64,000 nt of DNA from Amblyomma americanum (taxonomy: Eukaryota > Arthropoda > Arachnida > Ixodida > Ixodidae): positions 89,818,257 to 89,882,256 of the forward strand of contig NC_135498.1 of assembly GCF_052857255.1 (NCBI RefSeq). Reading direction: 5' to 3'. The notes under the pieces are model-generated. The model saw nothing but the letters and a program-made list of their open reading frames with translations. It did not search any database and was not told where the DNA came from. This document shows positions 41,309 to 53,290 of this stretch, in pieces. Both the position numbers and the translations under genes were made by a program. The number at the start of each line of letters is the position of its first letter. The stretch's first letter is position 1.

Positions 41309-42540
41309 CTCTGGTCAACCTTGGTCGAAAGGAAAAAGCTGCATCTCCCTGGCTACGATTGTGGTCGAGCGACTGGCGGTTTTCTAAGATAGCCTTACTG
41401 ATACACACACAGCAGTAGGCATTTTTTTATTTGTTAAACATCTTGCTTTCTTCGAAACGACATTAAAGGAACTCACACAATTGATGCAACTGAATGCGAT
41501 AGCATGAACTTTGTGTCTTGAGCATTCCTCGCTTGATGCGACCTTGCTGCGGTGGTTGAGATCTCCCTGTGTTCCGTTTCACTCCGAGCACATCAGAGGA
41601 CGCTTCAATGCGCCTTTTTTGCGAACCAAGGGTGACCGTGCCTTGCACAGGACACGGTTAATTGCAGAGATATGGGACTGGTATTTGTCCTGTAGGGGGC
41701 GTAGTCAGGCGCTTAAGAAATGCGATTGGCAGTGACTATTTGAGAGCTCTTGGAATCCCTCATAAATAGATCCCATTCCTTAGAGACTGAGATATCCCCA
41801 TAGGCCCAATAACTAATACACGAGCTTATGTTTAGGGGATGTAAAGAATAATTAAGCACAGTGTACACAATTTACCGCAAGAAAATATCAAGAACCACCA
41901 CCTTGCCGTGCAGTTATTGACGAAAAGCAAACTGCAGAGTGGTGATTTATTATGGTTTAAATACTTGTAGTCACGCATAGAGAATTCTCTATCTCATTGG
42001 ACGAGTTCAAAACGACAATTTTTTGTGGTTTTCATTGGCGCCTGTCTCGTCTGAAGTTTTCAGAGCTGCTTACAATGTTACCTTTTTACCTTCCACATTT
42101 TATGCAGGACATCACACATACTCAGTCCGAAAAGCGCGGATAAGTGTCTGTAGAGGAAAGGGTACAGTCCCATTTCACTATGTATGTGAACTATAAAATG
42201 TTTGCGTAAATTCGTTGTTCCCTCTTGCATATTATGGCGTGGACTTTCGCAATGAGCATGCATCACGTATGCTGCGGCATCCCTTAAATGACCGCGCACC
42301 AAGGCCAAGCTCTGATCTAGGCGATGGTGTGGACGAGCCATGGATGTGTGGACGCACTGTGGCGCCATCCCGTGGCAAAGGAAAACATTTAACCTGAACG
42401 GATGGCAGCCCCGTTTAATATATTTACTTGAACGTCGCTTGAACACACTTATAGCCTCATTGCCTCAAGCGGGTCTGTTATCTCAAGCGCAATACGAGGC
42501 TCAAGAAGACACCAAAAAGATGTTCTGAATATTACGGCGG
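41309..42540. other. Unassigned DNA
   Basis: No gene or repeat family recognised. Minus-strand frame 42078-42446 (122 codons) has no domain I recognise. Confidence 0.5.
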
Positions 42541-42613
42541 TTCAGGTGTCCAACGATATATGAGACAGATACTGCGCCATTTCTTTTCCCCCGAAACCAA
42601 TTATATATTATAA
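42541..42613 (+). repeat. 3' fragment of the 57.8-kb SINE family
   Basis: GTGTCCAACGATATATGAGA and ATACTGCGCCATTTCTTTTC match the 3' part of the SINE at 57781-58092 (GTGTCCACCAAAATACGAGA, ATACTGCGCCATTTCCTTTC). No tRNA-like head here. Confidence 0.7.
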
Positions 42614-44800
42614 TATTACGATGCGGATCGTCCAGGAGGTCGATGAGCTTGGCCTGTAATTTTTGGCGGAATGTGCACCAAATGGAGGCGTCGAGATTGG
42701 ATACAGAGTGTTAAGGAGCTCGTTAGGCTGAAAAGCCGGCGTAGCCGTCGCCACAGTGTAAGGCAGCCGTTGTTGCCGTGGCTCCGTTGCATCGTTAGTG
42801 CGAGAAAAACAGTGGAAAAGTTTTCCACTTCTCGCAGAGGCCACCAGGAGCGCTGCGAGTGAGTGTGACGTCACCGTTCATCTTGAAGAAGTGTAGTCAG
42901 AATGCTCCATAGCACACGGGGGCTTCTAGGAGCAGTGAGGAGTGATGCATTAATAAGGCCGAACTTATGCACCTTTATTTGATTTAAGCTCCCGCTCTTT
43001 ATCGGTTTCGCTAAAGCTGCGGTTAGGCGATGTCACGTGGTTCTCCTTGGTTCAAGGCCATTAGGAACACACACAGAACAAGCTACGGAAGGTAGTAGGA
43101 AAGCTTTCTCTTTAACAGCGGGCCCTTGCTCCTAACAAAAGTGTGTGGAGGAGCCGGACTGCTGCGGGGCTTCTTAGTCAGAGCCTTTCATTTACACCTA
43201 CGAGTGCTCGACCACGAGGTAGAGATTAAACGCTCTAAGGTAGAGCCTGAACGCCTCCCAAGTGGATTTCTTCATACATTCATTACAACGGGGTTAAAAT
43301 CAGTTAATCGTTATGTCGACAAGAGACCGATAAAGGATGAACGTAAGGAATGCAAAGCTTCTATTCAAGTGGCGCGTCTCCAGCTGAAACTACACATACC
43401 AGGCACAGGGCTTCATTTGTCATTAAATATTTTATTTTTACCCTCCTGTTTCTCTTCGTGTCAAAAAAGGTGTGCGCTGGTTGTGCTGGCGTATGCTTGG
43501 CCGCAGCCCTTGGGGTGTAGGTAAGGCAGTGTTGTAGCTGCCGCGGCACATCATCGCATGGACTTCTTTCCGAGCCAACAGCAAGTCCAGACATCAGGAG
43601 GTGTGCTGTTGCCAGAAAAAAACAGATCGGCGCGGGTGCCAGGTCTGGCTTCCAAGTTGAACGCCGTGACTAGGGGAAAAAGAGCATAAGACACGGTTAG
43701 TCAAGATCTATTATCGAATTTTTAGGAGCGAAAGTATGGTACGCCATGCATTGAAATAAACTCATTATATATACCCAACAATTCCGGACAAAAGGATATT
43801 TGAACGGGAAAGAGAGCAATAGTATCTGGAGATCAGGCTTGCGCTATTAAGGTTTTTGCTATAAAATGCCAGACGCGAGGGATGAAAAAGCAAAAAGAAA
43901 GGAAGAATAGACCATTACCTTCAATAGTGAAAATTTTTTTCTCAGAATGTTGGACATGATGTGAAACGGTGCTACGTAGTGTGTATTGATCAGAGGAAAT
44001 TTCCGATAGCTTCGTTTTACATGCGGAAGGCCACTTTACAGTCGGCGGAGACTCATTTGATTCCTCAACATAATTCAACCCAGTAAGGAGGCAAGTAAAG
44101 AATTATGCAATAGTGACCTCCAGCTCGAGAGGCGCAAAAGGAAGTGCTAAAATCCTTCACATGCCATGACTTTGTTCTTAGCCTCCCAGAAACTGAGAGG
44201 AAAAAGCCAGCCGCTCTCGTTATCGTTATCTTTATCGCTCTTGTTACTGCAGCGCATTAAGTAGCGATTACTTCACTCCGGTGATCCGTCACTTGTGGTA
44301 ATATTTTTTATTCCACGCCACTGTGCATATGGTGAGGTATTTCACTAAGCCCTCGGATGCCTTTCCCACAAATGATTAAATTGGTAATAAATTTCACTAA
44401 AGACTGATTTTACCAAAACGTTGCCAAGCTAACACACTAAGTCACTCATGGTACGCGAGACGAAAGCAATTAATAATTACAACCTAATTCATCTGAACAC
44501 AGGCGGAGTCAAGCCCTACCTGCATTTCGCCTCGGTACACGTGCATCAGAATCGTGTAGCCAATACCATCAAAGCAAACAGTGAGCTGCACAGCGTATGT
44601 GGCTAAACTGCAGTACCGTGCCGTGAGTTCGAAAGCCAGCTTGAATGACTTTAGCAGAGACATTCACACCTTGTGGGGCCAATTCGTTTCCACTGTGAAA
44701 ACGTCGGCCGCGATGGCGCAAGGACGGAAGAGACCTAAGCGTGACGCAATTGCTTGCCCCTGGAGGTCTATGAAGGCCAAAGGGAGAGACAGGTGCCATT
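42614..44800. other. Unassigned DNA
   Basis: No supported gene. The longest frame (132 codons, plus, 43126-43524) has no recognisable domain or signal and is not conserved with anything else here. Confidence 0.5.
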
Positions 44801-44804
44801 GATG

Positions 44805-44950
44805 GTCCGACCCTTGGACAGATGGCCACTCTGGGCGCGGTGCCGACGGAGCGTGCCCCGCCGTCCGAGACTCTGGGGGAAGGGGAGAGTAAGGAGGACG
44901 TTCGTTTACTTCTGATGGACACGCGCGCAGTGCGTAGATAAGGGAATGCC
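44805..44950. repeat. Dispersed repeat D3, copy 1
   Basis: CTTGGACAGATGGCCACTCT, GGGCGCGG and CCGAGACTCTGGG recur in the same order at 60600-60740. Orientation and true ends unknown. Confidence 0.55.
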
Positions 44951-45196
44951 ATTGGCTAAAGAATAACAGCCAGAGAACACGAGGTTGGGGGAACCCTGGC
45001 GGTCGCCGGTGTCCATGCTGGTCGGTCGCTACTCTTCGGCGCTCAACACATTCCCTTTTTAATGGCCCAATAAACCGTTTTCCACTGGAGAGTATTGACT
45101 GGAATTTCGGACGATGGTCTTCGGGCCGCACTACGCGGAGTTGCTCGAGCTGAGGTCCACAGACGAGGACGACACAAAGAAAGCGGTTTATGGGCT

Positions 45197-45305
45197 CTAG
45201 GGCAGAATCCGTGGCACGTAAGACACATTCGGTGGTCGATAGAGCACTGTTACGGAGCCACCGAGAACAGAAGAAACGCGCAATCTAGGACGATTAGAAA
45301 AAAAC
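45197..45305. repeat. Dispersed repeat D4, copy 1
   Basis: GGCAGAATCCGTGGCACGTA, AGACACATTCGGTGGTCGAT and AGCACTGTTAC correspond to the segment at 62745-62860. Moderate divergence. Confidence 0.5.
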
Positions 45306-45339
45306 AGGAAATTGGAAAGAGCAATATACGTAAAGAAAT

Positions 45340-45600
45340 TTATGGATTTCTTAAATTGAATAAATTGATTAATTTGTTAAAATGTTTCAATTTATTAAAT
45401 TGATTGTTGAGAAATTGAGACAGTGAATAGTGAGAAATCGATTGATTTCTAATCGACTGGTTGAGAAGTTGACTGACTGGGGAATTGATTGAAAAAATTA
45501 TTGAGAAATTGAGAAACCGATCGATGGATTGAGAAACCGATAATTGATTGAGGATTTCATTGATTGAGCGAACTCAATGAGATGAATCGGAGAATGAAAA
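45340..45600. repeat. Degenerate ATTGA-type minisatellite
   Basis: Irregular iterations of TTGAGAAATTGA, GATTGATT and GAGAAACCGAT over about 260 bases. No coding potential. Confidence 0.75.
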
Positions 45601-46401
45601 GAATACATGATGGATGCAGCAATCAACGTCTGCAAAAGTTTGCTAAGAATTCCAGTGTAGTCAATAGACTAAAAGAACAGGACTATTTTTGAAACCTCTA
45701 ACGTTATTCACTGCGGGAAATAATGGGTTATCGTTCTGGTACCGCCGCAGAGATAAGTACAAGAAAGTTGTGTGTAGTGCGCCAGAATTACAGCAAACAC
45801 GTCTGTCGCGCAAAAAAACCCAGGATACGAACCTCTGTCGCACAACACAATGCACGACAAAAAAGCCTTTCTCGCGACACAAAATTCTCCCGTGCTTTTT
45901 AATCGAGCCGCTAGCCAGTCAGCCCGTATTTGTTCCAGGCCGTTCATGTCTCTTTCGTCCTTGAACATGCGTCATGCGTACACATTTGCTCATGGGCTGT
46001 TTGGATATAGTTAGAATTGAAATTTTGTCACCGTGAAATCGTGCAAGCAAACAAAAGTACATGACATGAACTGGCTAAATTTACTGACGCCACACAGTTG
46101 TAGTATGTGTGATGGATTGACTTCTCGTCCCTTAGGTACCATATTTCCTTTCTGAACAATGAAATGAGTACAGCAAACAGGAAGGATTCGTTCATTCACA
46201 TAGGCAAGATAAATAATTCTCTCATCTCTTCGATAACACACGGTGTTTTCTCTTTCGCTTTATATGCTGCTTTATATCTCAACGGCTGCATTTTCTTCGC
46301 GTAAAAGATACTAAGAAGAATTCAAAACCAATATACTCTACACCGTCTGTCCTACAGGGGAGCTCAAGAAACTTGTGGAATCAATGGCATCATTATGTTT
46401 G
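45601..46401. other. Unassigned DNA
   Basis: Nothing recognised on either strand; short ORFs only (up to 91 codons). Confidence 0.5.
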
Positions 46402-46560
46402 ACCAACCTGTGACGTATCCTCCTGGGGGTTGCCCTGGTACCGCAACCAAAGGAGGGGGCGCGTGCTCGGCTGGTGGTGTAGATGATTTTCTCGCAGCCA
46501 GCCTTGGCAGCGCTGCGAGAATAGGAATAGAGCTTATTTTGTACGTTAGAAAAATGGTTA
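46402..46560. repeat. Dispersed repeat D2, copy 1
   Basis: CTGTGACGTATCC, GGGTTGCCCTGGTACCGCA and the following GCTCGGCTGGTGGTGTAGATG match 63296-63432 in order with moderate divergence. Confidence 0.6.
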
Positions 46561-47489
46561 TATTCGTGTCTACATGCAGTAGAATCTGCCCCATCAACAG
46601 AAAAAAACGACGGCCTATTCGCATAGTTAGGCCAAATGGGAATTAGGGGCGCTAGCAGTTTGGTTTTTGACTTCGGTACCGGTGTACAGATCCAGCGTTC
46701 ACGGAGGGCAGTTCTCCAAGTAACGATAATGGATTACTGTCCGTATGTACGGAATTGCATTCGCTACTTTACATTCTTAGATCCCTGCTGGGAGTATTAC
46801 TACCTGTCTTGGCGCAGTGATGCAGCGGTAAAGCAATGCGCCCTTATATGGCACCCTTCTATTTCCTTTCCCTTGTTGCTGTATCATATATTTTTCCTGC
46901 TCGAAGTGCTGAATGCAATCCCGAAAAGCCATCAACGCGAACGCGCGGCACATGGCCGGTGATATGGGCCGAGGTGGCCGTGCAAGTTTTTCCCACGAGC
47001 GATGGGGACGCCGTTAATAACGAAGCGTCCTGAATTTATATCCTGGATGCCGACGCTGCATGGAAACGAACTGACAGCAAACATAAATCTCGTGAAAGCA
47101 ATTTAAAAATAAAAATTACAGCAACGTTTTAGCTTAGGAGAAGCATCAAACACTATACATCGTGCCCTCTAGACCATAGTGCAAATATGGATAATCGGGA
47201 GAGTGGAGAAGAGGTGAACAGCTGGGTGGAGAGTGTTTCAACCCCTAGTTAGAGGGATAGAGGGGTGGAGACAGCGCGCATCTAGAATACATAGCTCGGC
47301 GAAAGATGCACACACCGCCGGCTTGGGGGAAATGACACCCAAACTCATAAAGCAGGAAAACACTCCAGTTAAGTCATGACATTTCAAAGCGGCGCTTTTC
47401 ACACATCAGTAGAAATTTTCTTTCTCACTTCGTTCAAATCGTTAACACGCCGAGGTTCTCTAATCCAGATTGGTGATTGGGACTAGCTG
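46561..47489. other. Unassigned DNA
   Basis: No gene. TGGCGCAGTGATGCAGCGG at about 46811 resembles the head of tRNA-derived SINEs but lacks a B box downstream. Confidence 0.45.
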
Positions 47490-47748
47490 GTGATGGTGAT
47501 GATGAATTTTTATGGCGCAAGGGCATCTGAGGCCAAAGAGCGCCATGGCAGAAGGCATTTTCGATTTCTCAAGGTGGGGTCAAAGGTCCATTTCTCAAGC
47601 ATTTCACTCTAAATAAGCCAACCACCGGAGCAGGGGAAAGCTTGTACCCATTGTATCACCGGTGGGTACCCGGCGGCACAGGAGATCGAACCCCTCACCT
47701 CCCACATGCGAGGTGGATGCTCAACCACTCGGCCACCGCTGCGGTCTC
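47490..47748 (-). mobile_element. tRNA-Ser-like SINE, minus strand
   Basis: On the minus strand the head reads TGGCCGAGTGGTTGA (A box, 47721-47735) and, 27 bases later, GGGTTCGATCTCC (B box, 47681-47693), as in tRNA-Ser-type genes. A body of about 180 bases follows and the element ends in an (ATC)n-rich tail near 47490-47505. An internal pol III promoter plus a non-tRNA body and simple-repeat tail define a SINE. It is not a functional tRNA: the acceptor stem does not close. Confidence 0.82.
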
Positions 47749-48404
47749 TGGGGCTAGTTGGTTCACGGCTGTCGAAGAGCGACGTTGAGCGCTTGCGTTC
47801 GTTCATTTTCTGGTTGCGCTGCCGCCGTATCTTGTAGACCAAGGTTCACGTTTTGTGGAAAGCAGTGACTGGCGGCAGCCATTTTCCCGCCAAACGAACA
47901 CGTAGAATTTTGTCCCGTCATTCGTCTCGGCGCTGAAAGGTCTCTACACAGAATCATGTGAAAATAATTTTGAAAATATGAAAATAATTTTTAAGGAAGT
48001 GATCGCTCCATCAAACAGGATAGAAGTGGAATTAGCGCTGCCAATCTTGTTTCACTTCAAGTAGCAGCTTTTACGACCACTCAGGAATCAGGAACTGCGC
48101 GTCACAAATTGCGCACCGAGTGCATTTCCCAAACGAAGCACGCCAATCCTGAAGTAACTTTCTGTGACAGTTCGTAGCGCTTTTTATTGTGCGAAGCTCC
48201 TACGGGATAGTTTTCTTATTGCTCACTGCCACACCCATGCTTGGAGCACGTGGTCAATCAAGTTGTGCGGCGCAGAAGCCACTTTTTGCGCTTTCAATCG
48301 AGCACCTTTCGGTATTCAAGCTGTAGCTTCAAGCCGCCTACCTACGTCCGAAGATCATGGGGCGCAGCGATCGATACACATCCAACCGCGTACAACCCTT
48401 GAAA
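47749..48404. other. Unassigned DNA
   Basis: No supported gene or repeat. Confidence 0.5.
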
Positions 48405-48546
48405 ATGGTCTATAGACTGTCTATAGACTTCTTGTATACTATCGCCGTCTTGTAGATATTCTCTTGTGTCTATCCGCAGACAATAGACTGTCTATGAACA
48501 AAAGTCTGCTAAAAGTGTATAGACAAAAGTGTATGGACAGTCTATA
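48405..48546. repeat. Inverted-repeat element (MITE-like)
   Basis: The left arm (about 48408-48443, CTATAGACTGTCTATAGAC) and the right arm (about 48509-48546, GTGTATGGACAGTCTATA) are imperfect reverse complements, with AGACAATAGACTGTCTATGA between. Rich in the CTATAGAC motif. It could be a small palindromic transposon or a folded satellite remnant. No target duplication identified. Confidence 0.6.
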
Positions 48547-49678
48547 ATCTAAAGAACTTTTTGCAAGGAAACTTTTATAGGAGCCCGCACAGCATCCTAC
48601 TTATACGCAAATACCATCACGTCCTGATAAAGAGCGAAATAGGTTCCGAAGTGGCGCTCTCAACACACTTACCCTGTAGCATCCTGTGCAAGGGCCACGA
48701 GAACAGGGCTAGTTCAGGAAAAGGAAGCCGACCCCCTGCAGATAAAGGGATTATGGTCGTCTGACTGATTGTACACGCCGCTTATCATAGTGGGCACTGA
48801 GCGACGGACCACTGCCCCAGACCTCTCTGAGCGTGCTAGAGCGGATCAGCCACCGTGTACCTCTTCGACCTCGACCCTGCCTTTCTATCCCAGCATCTGG
48901 AGCCGCTCAGTACCTAATGTCCCCCACTACGCACCGGACGCCACAATCGGGCATAGCACTCGAGCAAGAACCCAAGTTCGTTGGCGACCACTCCAGGACA
49001 GCATGAACACCCAGGGGTATCTTATCTACAACCTTATACATTGTTGTTATTCAATATCAGTTAACCAGCCTGCTAGTTAGCATGAGCTGTATTTTAAAGT
49101 GCTACGCCGTTGAGATAGCCATGCCGAAAAAATTTCTAACTCAGAAAGCTTTTTTTTATTAACTGCGGAGAGTCTTAGCTTAAATACACTGTATAACAAA
49201 GACAGTTACGATCCTTTCCGTTACAGGTGCCTGGTTTTATGCGCAACTATTTCGAGCTATAGGCGCGGTGCCGTTCCTGAGCAACACTAGTTTTCTAGCC
49301 TTAGTCGTTTGGACGGAAATACAGCGCACTGAACGTTCTTCGCTCCTTGTAACCGAGAAGTTTCGAGACTGCCCCATGGTCATGTCACCTGCGTGACACT
49401 CGAAAGAGGAGGCTTGGTAGAATGTGCACCTGCCTGAAGCGTACGTGAGCATGTGCACACTTGGCTTTGTACAACGTGGACAACTGAGGCGCCCCTGCCA
49501 ACGCTTGTCACTATCGCCACCACCTCTGGCATTAGTGCCGTTGGAACCCGAACACAAGGTGAGCTGAACAAGAGCAAGCACACACACACATCAGCACATT
49601 TCACTGGCCGGTCTGCGGAGTCCCATCTTTAGCAACTCTCTCAGAACTTTTACTTTTGACAAAATTATCCTCACCTTT
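48547..49678. other. Unassigned DNA, includes a D1 repeat start
   Basis: CTAGTTCAGGAAAAGGAAGC at 48709-48728 matches the start of repeat D1 (53156, 57299); the rest of D1 is not found here. No supported gene. Confidence 0.5.
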
Positions 49679-50929
49679 AGTTTTAGTTTTGAAAATAGTT
49701 TTGCGGCCTACCTCAACTGGCAGGTCACTGACAGGAACAAGATCAACACGCTGATCAGACGGGCTTACAAGACGGCGCTGGGCTTAACGGAGACCACGAG
49801 TACGGCTCGGCTCCTGCAGCTCGGCGTCCATAACACCCTAGAAGAAATAGCCGAGGCGCAGCTCACCGTGCAAATGGAGCGCCTCTCTACCACCAAGACG
49901 GGGCGCAGTATACTGACATCCCTGGGTTACAACCCCCGAACCCCCAGCCGGCAACCATGCGAGATCAGCGAGGAGGCGCGGGCTCACATCCATGTGGACC
50001 CCATCCCGAAGAACGTGCACCCCGAATACAACCAAGAACGGCGGCAGGCACGGGCCCAGGCCCTCATCGAGAAACACGCCCAAGACCCGCACGCCCGGTA
50101 CGTGGACGCAGCGGAATACAAACGAGAAGGCTTCGCGGCAGTGGTCGTTGCGGCGGCTACCGGCACCACGACAACGGCAGCGAGCGTGCGGTGCACGGAC
50201 GCCACAGACGCCGAGGAGGTTGCCATCGCTCTGGCGATCTCCGAGGCCGAGTGTCACACCGTGCTCAGTGACTCGAGGAACGCCGTGCGCAACTTTGCCA
50301 AGGGGCGAGTGAGCGCGCCGGCGGCCGCCATCATCGGCAAGCTCCAGCCCCAAGACCGCCGCAGCACCATCCGTATCAAGTGGTTCCCGGCGCACGCGGG
50401 CGAGTGTGCATCCTCGCCGAACCACAACGAGACGGCCCATTCGGCGGCGCGAGCGCCTACCCTCCGCGCCCCCGAGAGTGACCGTTCCGTGTGGTGGTTC
50501 GAAACCAAGGACCGCGTAACCAGTTATGGCGAAGTTACCATGTGTTACCGCCTAGCTCGACGGACAATGCCGCCTCCCCACCCGGCACTCAGTCGGGAGG
50601 AGGCCGTCATCCTAAGACAGATACAGACCGGGTCACTCCTCGCCCCGGCAGTGCTACACGTACTTCACCCAGAACTCTATCCGAGCGATGTGTGCAATGT
50701 TTGTGCAGCTGGTCCGGCGGACCAATGGCACATCATGTGGGACTGTGCCAGGTTCCCGACCGAGGCTACCTCCAGGATATACCCGCCCGAACTTCAAAGT
50801 GCAGTGCAGTCTGCAGACAAGGACATTCAACTATGGGCCGTCCAGCAGGCCCGGGGTGCGCTCGAAAAGCACAAGCCTCACGACCCACCACAAACGGGCC
50901 GAACGGGGGTAGTGCAGAGGAGGGCATAA
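49679..50929 (+). pseudogene. ORF2 C-terminal fragment (RNase H, zinc motif), open
   Basis: One open frame of more than 400 codons to TAA 50927-50929. Thumb: RRAYKTALGLTETTSTARLL (about 49765). RNase H-like: YVDAAEY (about 50098), EEVAIALAISEA (about 50215), LSDSRNAVRNF (about 50263), then WFPAHAGE and NHNETAHSAARA (about 50420-50455), where the last acidic position of the usual NEAAD is His. C-terminal CNVCAAGPADQWHIMWDC (about 50692) gives C-x2-C..H..C. No RT, so it cannot replicate; openness over 1.2 kb suggests recent insertion. Confidence 0.82.
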
Positions 50930-51010
50930 CCCCGGGTCGACGCTTGGCCAACGTCACGACGCGCCAAACCGTCGGTTGCCGGCATTTTCAATAAAGTTTT
51001 TTTCCTACCT
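49679..51010 (+). mobile_element. RNase-H LINE 3' fragment, GC-rich
   Basis: 5'-truncated LINE beginning in the post-RT region (YLNWQVTDRNKINTLIRRAY) and ending with CAATAAAG, a T-run and CCTACCTACCTA near 50988-51013. Clearly more GC-rich than its AT-rich flanks. Same broad family as 17130/35947 (thumb, RNase H, C-terminal zinc motif), but a different subfamily. Confidence 0.82.
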
Positions 51011-51011
51011 A

Positions 51012-51135
51012 CCTAGTTTTGCAACTCAGTCATATTGCATTCATGACAAGTGCGAGCGCCGCGGACGGGATCGAAGCTGCGTCCTAAGGGTCCGGAGCCG
51101 ACTGCCATGACCACTGAGCTACCATGGCAGCCTAT
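51012..51135 (-). repeat. tRNA-like SINE or tRNA pseudogene, minus strand
   Basis: The minus strand reads TGGTAGCTCAGTGGTCATGG (A box, 51105-51124) and AGCTTCGATCCC (B box, 51068-51079). It is followed by about 55 bases ending at the LINE tail. The acceptor stem is not evident, so a SINE head or pseudogene is more likely than a tRNA gene. Confidence 0.65.
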
Positions 51136-53155
51136 TCTGTCTTTCTGTCCGCCAATCTGGGAAAGAGGGATGAAAGGCCTCTCGCTCAAGAAACTACTTG
51201 CTCAAGAAATCCTTACCGTCATCCCTCGTCTTCGCCACCTTATCCGACGTGGCAGGTTGCTTGGAGAGCTAAACTCACCTCCGCATGATGACAGCAGGTC
51301 ATCGGCTCAGGATACCACCTGGAGGCTGCCTGCACATGCAGCAACACAGGGGTTTTCCTTTTATCAAAACCAGCACTTGAAGAGATGGACAGAAAGGTGA
51401 CACACACAATATATGCACTGACTTTGATCACTGGTTAGGAGACTGCAAGAACATTAGCGCCCCGTTTCCCGGAAACGTGTTGCGCATTGCAAAAAGATTG
51501 ATAAAGTTATTTCAATGCAGCTAGAAACAGCTGAACTCGCGAGTGAAGTTGCAAACTATGGCAGATTCATGCGCGATGAGTTTAAGGCAGAGGCAAAGCT
51601 CCTGCAGTGGGCATGACAAGGTCAGAAAAGATGCGCTGTGTTGCGTTCGAAAATACACCGCCACAAATTCTTGTAGATAGTGTCGATGATACTGATCTAT
51701 ACTGCTCGTACTGATTTTGCAGTGTTGCTTTAACTTTGGAGCAATATTCGCTTTTAGAGCGATAGCTCTACTCAACGCAAAAATCAGACCGGTATGCGTA
51801 TTTGGCATTGAAATGACCTTCGGACTTGGAGATTTCTTATTAAGAGCCTTAATTCAGAAGCCGAAGCATGTTTTGACTATGGCCAGTGCGACGCTCCCTC
51901 TAAATTACACACAGGTCGTTTCCAAAAAGGTAGTCCATCCCACCCGCAAGATTTGGCCGACCCCATCTGCGGAATATTACTTTCATCGATATGTTCCGAA
52001 GTCGATGTCCGGGCGAATTTGAATGCGCTCTATGCGATGGTCTCCAAATGTGACCCATACCGCTCAAAAACTTGCCCCTCGCCCCCTTTAAACTTGGCCT
52101 TCGATTTGGACAAAAATTGATGTTCAGGCTTACTTTAATGTACGCGACACGTTGGTAATCTCAAAATTTGGCCAAGGCCACCCCAAAAATTTTGCCTGGG
52201 CCGATATGGACAATAGCCTATGTCCAGCCATAACTGAGCGCGTCTGACAAGATGCCAGGCTCCAAATTTGGCCTCGGCGATTGCCAAAATGCTCTCGCTT
52301 GACCATTGGGTACTATCATGGTTATGCCCTTAACTTTTTTGCCTAAAGTAATACTTTTAAGTCAACTTCACACTGTCACAGATTGTTCTGCGCAGTATGT
52401 AAAGCTACCGTATTCACTCGCACTATAAACGTACTTTTTTACCCGAGAGATTCATCAAAATTTTTAGGTGTATTAATTACTCCCGAAAGGACCAGAAAAA
52501 AAATTTGAAGGAAAAAAAATGGGAGAAAGATTGGTAGAATAAACACTGCATCCGCCACGACTAACCTTATGAATAAAGCGCAGCGCACCATTCAGCACAG
52601 TTTCCGTGTGTGAAATTATACTCTATTCTTGCCTATACCCCTCAGCCATAACTTCTCAGTATAGGGTGAGGTATAAAAATATTTGACAAATGGTGTGTTG
52701 CTCGGTATCCAGACGTGGGCACCTACTACCTATCAACATAATTCGCGCCAACAGAACAAGATGCAATCATAACGTGGAGAAAAAATTAAAAGTTTACGTT
52801 TCGGCATAGAAGTACAGGCTGCGCGCATTATAACAGCGTATTGATTAGGACAGTAAAAACGATAACTGCCTCCTTTATAAAGTTCATTGCACAAAATCGC
52901 CCCCTCCCCCCACTACTGTCTTCTAGTAATTTCTTAGTAGGCGACTTCGGCGCATGATAAAAAACTTCCGCTATCTTCGCCATGTTGAACGTTGTGTAGC
53001 CGAAGGTAAATAAATATTCCTTTACAAGTCTGCATTTGGGGAATAACTTATTGATGAACCCCACCTAACATGAATCGTATTTAGATCTGGTCGAAAAATG
53101 CCACTCCTGGTGTGCTTACCCCAGAACGGCTTCCCGATGAGGCACCCAAGCGTTT
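51136..53155. other. Unassigned AT-rich DNA
   Basis: No supported gene. Around 52160-52280, AAATTTGGCC and GGCCACCCCAAAAATTT form an imperfect inverted repeat, perhaps a MITE remnant. Confidence 0.45.
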
Positions 53156-53290
53156 CTAGTTCAGGAAAAAAAAGCCGACCGCTTAAGCCTGTGTCCAGGC
53201 TGCCACATCCAAATCACCGATGCTGCCAAGGAAAAACTAGAAATAAGTGTAGTGTACAAGCATCACATGAAAGGTACGAAGAATATCTAC
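53156..53290. repeat. Dispersed repeat D1, copy at 53.2 kb
   Basis: CTAGTTCAGG, AAAGCCGACC, GGCTGCCACATCCAAAT, CCGATGCTGC and a closing GAATATCTA segment. The same blocks in the same order occur at 57299-57430, and the second half at 58481-58571. Confidence 0.65.
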
